A stretch of DNA of 41,728 bases from an uncultured Gammaproteobacteria bacterium (GTDB lineage Bacteria > Pseudomonadota > Gammaproteobacteria > Arenicellales > JAANXG01). The position numbers and the translations under genes are program-made. Below, in pieces: positions 36,406 through 41,728 of this stretch; the first letter of the stretch is position 1, and the number at the start of each line of letters is the position of its first letter. The stretch lies in NCBI GenBank assembly GCA_947259395.1, contig CAMYMN010000015.1:81168-122895 (forward strand). The letters run 5' to 3'. A model generated the notes under the pieces. That model made no database searches, had not been told where the DNA came from, and saw only the letters and a program-made list of their open reading frames with translations.

Positions 36406-38460
36406 ATGAGTGCTGTTGATCGCGCCAATCCGTTGTTGCAATTGCAGGGCCTGCCTCGGTTCAGCGCCATTCGTCCCGAACATGTGGAACCGGCGCTCGA
36501 TCGGCTGTTGGCCGACAACCGCGACCGCCTCAAACGCTTGGAGGGATTGGAAGACGCGGCGGATTGGGACAGCTTTGTACAACCCATGGAGGATGCGAAC
36601 GAGCGTCTGACGCGGATGTGGTCACCCGTGTCACACCTGAATTCGGTCAAGGATTCTCAAGACCTGAGACAGGTCTATGAGTCATGTCTGCCCAAGCTGT
36701 CGGCCTATCACACCGAGGTAGGTCAAAACGAGACATTCTACCGGGCATTCAAGCGCATCGCAGAGAGTCCCGGATTCCCGGACCTCGATACGGCGCAGCG
36801 TATGATCGTTACTAATGCGCTGCGCGATTTCCGACTGCTTGGCGTGAGTCTGCCACCGGATAAGAAAAAACGCTTCAAGGAAATCCGCCAGCAGTTGTCG
36901 AAACTTTCCAATCAATTCGAGCGCAACGTTCTGGATGCGACCCACGCATGGTCGCTGCACATCAAAGACCAAAGTGACCTGTCGGGATTACCCGACAGTT
37001 CGATAGCCATGGCGAGACAGATGGCCGAGCGGGACCAGTTACCGGGATGGAAATTTTCGTTGGATATACCCTCGTATCTCCCGTTCATGATGCACGCGGA
37101 TAATCGGTCGCTGCGACAAAGGATGTATGAGGCCTATGTCACGCGGGCTAGTGATCGCGGCCCCAACGCGGGACAAAACGACAATAGCGACGTAATTGAC
37201 CAGTTGCTGCAGTTACGCCAAGAATCCGCGCACCTGCTTGGGTTCAACAACTATGCACAGGTCTCCCTGGAAACGAAGATGGCCGAGACACCGGTCCAGG
37301 TGCTGGATTTCTTGCGAGATCTTGCACACCGTTCCCGGGGTACTGCCAACAAGGAGTTAGAGGACGTAAAACGTTTTGCCAGAGAGGAGTATGGCCGGGA
37401 AGATTTTCAAGCGTGGGACTTGGCCTATTATTCCGAGAAGCTGCGCCAGTCCCTGTATCGGTTTACCGACGAGGACATCAGGCCCTATTTCCCAGCCACG
37501 CGGGTGTTGCGCGGGCTGTTCCATGTGGTTGGCCGTTTATATGGATTGACCATCAGGGAAATTAGCGACGTTGACGTGTGGGATCGCGATGTGCGCTTTT
37601 TCGAAATCAGTGATGCAAACGGTGATGTACGAGGGCGCTTCTATGTAGATCTGTACGTGCGTACACACAAGCGAGGAGGCGCGTGGATGGACGAATGTGT
37701 CAGCCGCAAGCGCGACACCCACGGCACGCAGATCCCGGTCGCCTATCTGACCTGCAATTTTTCGCCACCGGTAGGCGATGAGCCCGCGTTATTGACACAC
37801 GATGAAGTAGTGACCTTGTTTCACGAGTTTGGCCACGGGTTACATCATATGTTGACAACAGTGGATTATGTGGGAGTGTCCGGTATCAACGGCGTGGCGT
37901 GGGACGCGGTCGAACTGCCCAGTCAATTCATGGAAAACTGGTGTTGGGAGCGCGAAGCGCTCGACATCATCGGTGGCCACTATCAGTCGGACGCCGCGCT
38001 ACCCGATGATTTATTGAAAAAAATGAGGTCAGCGAAGAACTTTCAATCAGGAATGCAAATGGTGCGTCAGATCGAGTTTGCGTTGTTTGATATGCGGCTG
38101 TATTACGATTTCGATGCCAATGCAGAGCAATCGATCCAAGGTTTTTTGGATGAGGTTCGCCAGGAGGTCGCAGTGGTAATACCTCCCGCCTATAACCGGT
38201 TCCAGAATAGTTTTACGCATATATTTTCCGGCGGTTACGCGGCGGGATACTATAGCTACAAATGGGCGGAGGTGTTATCCGCGGATGCCTTCAGCCGTTT
38301 CGAGGAGGAGGGCATCTTCAATCCTCAAACCGGGCACGCGTTTCTGGAATCCGTCTTGGAGCAAGGCGGCTCACGTGAGCCTATGGATCTATTCTTGGCG
38401 TTTCGTGGCCGTAAGCCCACCATCGACGCTTTGTTGCGTCATAGTGGGCTAAGCGCGTAA
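36406..38460 (+). CDS. prlC: Oligopeptidase A (M3 metallopeptidase)
   Basis: A cytoplasmic zinc endopeptidase that degrades signal peptides and oligopeptides. 684 residues from [12 protein letters not shown]. The zinc site is HEFGH in [13 protein letters not shown], the third ligand is a Glu in [11 protein letters not shown], and [11 protein letters not shown] lies near the C-terminus. Pairing next to gor is known in pseudomonads and enterics. ATG 36406 aligns with family starts; the frame is open upstream to 36340 without homology. Confidence 0.95.
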   Translation: MSAVDRANPLLQLQGLPRFSAIRPEHVEPALDRLLADNRDRLKRLEGLEDAADWDSFVQPMEDANERLTRMWSPVSHLNSVKDSQDLRQVYESCLPKLSAYHTEVGQNETFYRAFKRIAESPGFPDLDTAQRMIVTNALRDFRLLGVSLPPDKKKRFKEIRQQLSKLSNQFERNVLDATHAWSLHIKDQSDLSGLPDSSIAMARQMAERDQLPGWKFSLDIPSYLPFMMHADNRSLRQRMYEAYVTRASDRGPNAGQNDNSDVIDQLLQLRQESAHLLGFNNYAQVSLETKMAETPVQVLDFLRDLAHRSRGTANKELEDVKRFAREEYGREDFQAWDLAYYSEKLRQSLYRFTDEDIRPYFPATRVLRGLFHVVGRLYGLTIREISDVDVWDRDVRFFEISDANGDVRGRFYVDLYVRTHKRGGAWMDECVSRKRDTHGTQIPVAYLTCNFSPPVGDEPALLTHDEVVTLFHEFGHGLHHMLTTVDYVGVSGINGVAWDAVELPSQFMENWCWEREALDIIGGHYQSDAALPDDLLKKMRSAKNFQSGMQMVRQIEFALFDMRLYYDFDANAEQSIQGFLDEVRQEVAVVIPPAYNRFQNSFTHIFSGGYAAGYYSYKWAEVLSADAFSRFEEEGIFNPQTGHAFLESVLEQGGSREPMDLFLAFRGRKPTIDALLRHSGLSA

Positions 38461-38524
38461 GTTGCTACATGAAATCGGAAGCTCGGCTATACTAATTACG
38501 TACCTTGAGACCATGAGGTAGGCC

Positions 38525-39142
38525 ATGAAGCGAAAACATTGTTTGCATAGATGGCGTAGCGCGCTGTGCTGGGGCCTGGTGTGTTTGACGGTGCCATTGT
38601 TGAGTCATGCCGGCAAGTTGTACAAGTGGGTGGACCAAAACGGAAACGTCACCTACCAGGATCAGCCGCCGCCTGGCGAAGCGACCGTGATTCAAGACGA
38701 TTCAACCACCGCAGCGTCGGCTGTTTCCGGTGCGGCTGCGAATGCGGCACAGCAAACCGCAGCGGAGGCCAACCCGGTGACCTTGTTCAGTGTGCCAATC
38801 TGCAACACCTGCGATTTGGTGCGTATGGTACTGGAGCAGAACAAAGTACCGTTTGAGGAAAAGAATGCAGATCGCAGTGTAGAAGTACAACAGGAAATGG
38901 AAGCCAAGGCCGGCCAACTGTCGGTGCCGCTCCTGATTATCGGCGAAAAAGTGATCACTGGATTCAATGGTTCGGAGATTATGCAAGAACTAAAGACTGC
39001 CGGTTATAACGTGGTGCAACGGCGAGGAGCACAGCAAGCCGCCGGTGCCGGCGAGGAGGAATCGGACCTAGGTCAACCTAAACCTGAGACAGGTGATGTT
39101 CAGGAATCAGAAGCACCCGGTACCCAATCAACCAATTACTAA
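38525..39142 (+). CDS. Exported DUF4124-glutaredoxin fusion
   Basis: 205 residues: signal peptide (ALCWGLVCLTVPLLSHA), a DUF4124 domain (about 30-55, KLYKWVDQNGNVTYQDQPP), an Ala/Thr linker, a glutaredoxin-like domain (about 83-155) with CNTC in FSVPICNTCDLVRMVLEQ and the glutathione/cis-Pro region LSVPLLIIGEKVITGF, and a disordered acidic tail. GAGG at 38515-38518 is the ribosome site, and TATACT near 38488 is a good -10. It probably handles thiols in the periplasm. Its own terminator lies at 39189-39221. Confidence 0.88.
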   Translation: MKRKHCLHRWRSALCWGLVCLTVPLLSHAGKLYKWVDQNGNVTYQDQPPPGEATVIQDDSTTAASAVSGAAANAAQQTAAEANPVTLFSVPICNTCDLVRMVLEQNKVPFEEKNADRSVEVQQEMEAKAGQLSVPLLIIGEKVITGFNGSEIMQELKTAGYNVVQRRGAQQAAGAGEEESDLGQPKPETGDVQESEAPGTQSTNY

Positions 39143-39188
39143 TTTGTCCCGCTCACCATCGTTTTAGTAAACACATCTGCGTAAGATA

Positions 39189-39221
39189 ATGGGGTTCGAA
39201 GTGAGTTCGGACCCCATTTTT
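39189..39221 (+). terminator. Intrinsic terminator of the DUF4124-glutaredoxin gene
   Basis: ATGGGGTTCGAA, loop GTGAG, TTCGGACCCCAT (12-bp stem with one G-U pair) followed by TTTT. It is well placed, about 45 bases after the stop codon. Confidence 0.88.
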
Positions 39222-39241
39222 CCTTCAGCCTCACCCGGGTG

Positions 39242-39629
39242 CTAGCGTGCAAATTGCACCAATACTGCGACTTCGCGCAGCACAAGGGATCCCGGCAGCT
39301 GGCGAAGAGACTTGTCCTGAGCTCAGTCGAAGGATCGGGCGTCTGTACCCCCTGCTGTGCGGGGACAAGCCCCCTGCTGTGCGGGGACAAGCCCCCTGCT
39401 GTGCGAGGACGAGCGCCGCGCTGGAACGAAACCCATAGCGAGCTATGGGTGAGATGAAGCGCAAGTACTGCAAAGACACCAGCACAAGTGCAGGCGTTCG
39501 AGATCGAGCCAGGGCCGGGATATGCGATTGCAGAAGCACAAACTGTACTAATCACCTAAGACCGAATCATTGAACACAATCAAGTTAATACGCCATTATT
39601 TCGCCGCCTTGGTGCAATATGCAGGCTCG
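39242..39629. repeat. Composite inverted-repeat element, copy 6, before the exonuclease gene
   Basis: About 388 bases from CTAGCGTGCAAATTGCACCA to TTGGTGCAATATGCAGGCTC. The left arm and core are near-identical in places to the copy at 9653 (ACTGCGACTTC.CGCAGCAC and GCAAGTACTGCAAAGACACC). It includes a three-unit 22-bp tandem array (39348-39413) and the phrase CTGAGCTCAGTCGAAGGAT, similar to short repeats of other environmental bacteria as I recall. Its right end overlaps the possible ATG 39619 of the next gene. Confidence 0.85.
39348..39413. repeat. 22-bp tandem repeat, three units
   Basis: Units at 39348-39369, 39370-39391 and 39392-39413. The first two are identical (CCTGCTGTGCGGGGACAAG in each); the third has two changes (CGAGGACGAG). 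This array replaces the 23-bp array seen in the copy at 9653, so each copy expanded a different internal unit. Confidence 0.85.
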
Positions 39630-39642
39630 CTGCGCTAGGATC

Positions 39643-40410
39643 GTGAAAATCGCCTCCTGGAATGTAAATTCTTTACGCGTGCGCCTGCCGCAGGTGCGAG
39701 ATTGGCTGGTGTCCAATCCCGTGGATGTCCTGTGTCTGCAGGAAACCAAGCTTGTGGATGAAGAGTTTCCGGTTGCGGCGATCGAAGACGCGGGATACCG
39801 CGTTGTCTACGCCGGACAGAAGACCTACAACGGCGTCGCCATCCTCAGTACACAAGCGGCGGCGGAAGTAGTTACCGATCTGCCGAATATGGATGATCCC
39901 CAGCGGCGGGTTTTGGGCGCGACCTTTGGCACACTCCGCGTGCTCAACGTTTATATACCGAATGGTCAGTCCGTCGGCTCGGAGAAATATGTCTACAAAA
40001 TGGACTGGCTCGAGAAGCTCGCGGATTACGTGGATCAACAATTGCGCCGGTATCCTCAACTGGTACTGTTGGGTGATTTCAATATTGCTCCGGAGGACGC
40101 GGATGTGCATGACCCTGAATTGTGGGCAGGCAAAGTGCTGTTTAGTGATCCGGAGCGGCAGGCATTCCACGATCTAATCAAGATGGGCTTGTGCGATACG
40201 TTCCGCAAATTTCCACAACCTGAAAAAACCTTCTCCTGGTGGGACTATCGGGCCGCGGCTTTTCGGCGCAATCTGGGATTGCGCATCGATCACATCCTAT
40301 GCAGCACTGCCTTGTACGAGCACTGCATATCATCGACCATCGATCAGGATCCACGAAAGTGGGAGCGCCCTTCCGATCATGCACCGGCAGTCGCGGAGTT
40401 TAAGATTTAG
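39643..40410 (+). CDS. xthA: Exonuclease III-type AP endonuclease
   Basis: DNA repair nuclease cutting at abasic sites. About 255 residues: KIASWNVNSLRVRL, LCLQETKL with the metal-binding Glu, the catalytic stretch LLGDFNIAPEDAD, the substrate-recognising WWDYRA and RIDHIL, and the terminal SDHAPA with the catalytic His. I set the start at GTG 39643, where relatives start with KIASWN; AGGA lies only two bases before it. ATG 39619 is in frame but lies in the repeat end. It overlaps the convergent thioesterase gene by 11 bases. Confidence 0.94.
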   Translation: MKIASWNVNSLRVRLPQVRDWLVSNPVDVLCLQETKLVDEEFPVAAIEDAGYRVVYAGQKTYNGVAILSTQAAAEVVTDLPNMDDPQRRVLGATFGTLRVLNVYIPNGQSVGSEKYVYKMDWLEKLADYVDQQLRRYPQLVLLGDFNIAPEDADVHDPELWAGKVLFSDPERQAFHDLIKMGLCDTFRKFPQPEKTFSWWDYRAAAFRRNLGLRIDHILCSTALYEHCISSTIDQDPRKWERPSDHAPAVAEFKI

Positions 40411-40825
40411 CCCGTTTGTCTACGATCGCCAATGACACCAAAGCCTTGGATACTAATTCTACTGTCCCCGGTTTCTCACAATACACTTCGGATTCCACCA
40501 CGCTCAATCGAGATCCAGCTTTGAGCACTGCGGCCTTGCAGTGCAGGCTGTGACCTTGCGCGCCGCGCAGCAAATTGATTTTGAATTCGACGGTAAGCAC
40601 CATTTGGTTGATACCGATCAGGGTGGCTGCCGCTGATCCAGCGGTGTGATCGGCGATGGTCGCCTGAACTCCGGCGTGGACCACACCGTCCTGCTGCAGA
40701 TGCCGCTGCGCCAGTTCCAGGCGGGTTTCGCAGTGCCCGGCGCCATAATCCACGAGTTGCAGACCAAGGTCCCGGATAAAGGGCGCAGCATCGAAGATTC
40801 GATGTAATTCGTCCGGATTTTGCAT
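40400..40825 (-). CDS. PaaI-type hotdog thioesterase
   Basis: A 141-residue hotdog-fold protein of the PaaI/DUF4442 group: DLGLQLVDYGAGHCETRLEL, then the motif VVHAGVQATIADHTAGSAAA, where HAG and the Asp region act in acyl-CoA thioesterases, then LTVEFKINLLRGAQG. Substrate is unknown. It is convergent with the exonuclease gene. Confidence 0.88.
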   Translation of the reverse strand: MQNPDELHRIFDAAPFIRDLGLQLVDYGAGHCETRLELAQRHLQQDGVVHAGVQATIADHTAGSAAATLIGINQMVLTVEFKINLLRGAQGHSLHCKAAVLKAGSRLSVVESEVYCEKPGTVELVSKALVSLAIVDKRAKS

Positions 40826-41133
40826 AGTCGGGCTGTACGTGTTCTGAATAGTCCGCTGATCCTAGCATGAGGCTCAACCGGGACAACTCGGCTCGGTATT
40901 CAGCTCCAGCTTCCTTTACCTCTGACACCCATTACGGTTAACAATGACCGCGTCCCGTGGACCGACCGCGTAGTTGACTAAATCCAGGATCGAATCCCGC
41001 GCGTGGCGCCACCGGGCGCCCATTATCGCTGTGGATGGACGCGATGATTGATCATTGGTCTACCACCGCACGTGAGTGCGTCAACGCGCTCAGCCAAGGG
41101 TCAACTGAGGTCCTTTGGGTTCGACTATCCGTG
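40826..41133. other. Intergenic region, no gene seen
   Basis: The gap of about 300 bases between prmC and the thioesterase, both on the minus strand, holds no supported gene. A short stretch (41000-41020) resembles a tRNA T-arm but lacks a full cloverleaf. No composite repeat was recognised. Confidence 0.5.
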
Positions 41134-41728
41134 CTATGAGTAACAGAACTGGCACGCACTGATACGATCGAGACCGGCATAGTCGCGAAACAAAGCAATA
41201 TTCCGGCCGGCGCTGCTCAGCATGAGTTGGCGAACGGCGCACGCTTGATCAAAGCCATGCTCAACCAACAACCACCCTCCCGGTTTGAGGTGATACGGTG
41301 CGTGGGTGACGATCGTCTTCAGTGCATCTATTCCGTGTGCACCGCTGATCAGGGCCAGCCGCGGCTCAAACTGTAGTCCTCGCTGATCGGCGTGAGAGGA
41401 CTCCTGCGCCACATAGGGTGGATTGGCGACGATCACGTCGAAGCGCCGAGACGCAGCAGCCGCGAACCAATCGCCACATCGAAATTCTATGTTGGCCAAC
41501 GCCAACCGCTCGCTGTTTTTCCGTGCAACGGCGAGGGCATTGTTGGAAATGTCGGTGGCGGTAATTCGGCATTTGGGCCGTTCTGCGGCGATCGCCAGGG
41601 CGATGGCCCCACAGCCGGTTCCCAGGTCAGCAATGTGCCACGATTCCTCTTGGGGTATGCGCGCCAGGGTGTGTTCCACCAGTAATTCAGTTTCCGGACG
41701 CGGGATCAGAACGTCAGGACCGACCGAG
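41134..41728 (-). CDS. prmC: Peptide chain release factor N5-glutamine methyltransferase (3' part)
   Basis: Methylates the GGQ glutamine of release factors RF1 and RF2. The visible part of about 198 residues starts within VGPDVLIPRPETELLVEHT at the window edge. It carries the methyl-donor site ADLGTGCGAIALAIA, the catalytic NPPYVAQE and LISGAHGIDAL. The N-terminal third lies beyond 41728; prfA is expected upstream. The stop is TAG at 41134-41136. Confidence 0.95.
   Translation of the reverse strand, partial: SVGPDVLIPRPETELLVEHTLARIPQEESWHIADLGTGCGAIALAIAAERPKCRITATDISNNALAVARKNSERLALANIEFRCGDWFAAAASRRFDVIVANPPYVAQESSHADQRGLQFEPRLALISGAHGIDALKTIVTHAPYHLKPGGWLLVEHGFDQACAVRQLMLSSAGRNIALFRDYAGLDRISACQFCYS

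Noticed and set aside
40960..41025. tRNA-like stretch (CAGGATCGAATCCCGCG)
   Set aside because: It resembles a T-arm only; no acceptor, D-arm or anticodon arm could be fitted.

Overview
The window reads as ordinary chromosome of a gammaproteobacterium, not phage or plasmid. From memory, two blocks match pseudomonad-type gene order. One is rpoH-ftsX-ftsE-ftsY / paired M16 proteases / rsmD-coaD-ferredoxin-ggt-mutM. The other is hemY-hemX-hemD-hemC / algR-algZ / argH / lptM-lysA. Coding regions are moderately GC-rich and codon use looks uniform, so I see no obvious recently acquired gene block. I found no rRNA, tRNA or CRISPR array.

Layout: (1) 1-6131 is an arginine block: argG (5' part, minus strand), a 31-codon membrane microprotein with a short PuuD-like membrane protein, then argD-argF with a TOBE-type ABC ATPase and an anchored repeat protein in one tight run. 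(2) 6147-7114 holds a composite repeat and a stand-alone WYL-domain protein. (3) 7115-11071 is the ftsY-ftsE-ftsX-rpoH cluster. It has a perfect CIRCE (HrcA) operator in front of rpoH and a 437-bp repeat that exactly fills the ftsY-ftsE gap. (4) 11228-20340 carries two M16 proteases, rsmD, coaD, a ferredoxin, gamma-glutamyltranspeptidase, a bacterial dynamin-like GTPase and mutM. (5) 20401-25696 carries a 2Fe-2S flavin reductase and hemCDXY. (6) 26095-29489 has a periplasmic thioredoxin-fold protein facing algR and two tandem, overlapping AlgZ/LytS-type kinases. Just upstream is a structured minus-strand RNA candidate with an intrinsic terminator. (7) 30297-41728 carries argH, lptM, lysA, aroE, gor, prlC, a DUF4124-glutaredoxin fusion, an exonuclease III-type nuclease, a hotdog thioesterase and the 3' part of prmC.

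The most unusual feature is a family of modular non-coding repeats. At least six copies (1860-2176, 6147-6443, 9653-10089, 14506-14881, 25716-26013, 39242-39629) and several degenerate ends sit between genes. They share imperfect to perfect terminal inverted repeats of about 22-25 bp (core GCCCGCATATTGCACCAAGG), nearly always next to TA within CTAG. Three copies carry an inner 102-104-bp module with its own 14-bp inverted ends (CCCCGCGACTATTC). Two have independently expanded 22- or 23-bp tandem units. They look like Correia-type or mariner-type MITEs. They lie inside essential operons or against start codons (ftsE, coaD, hemC, xthA), so they may affect RNA processing or expression. Other regulatory leads are the CIRCE site at rpoH, the 29599-29700 RNA, and a promoter with a symmetric operator-like palindrome before the dynamin gene. 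Several convergent gene pairs overlap or abut at their stop codons with no terminator between them.
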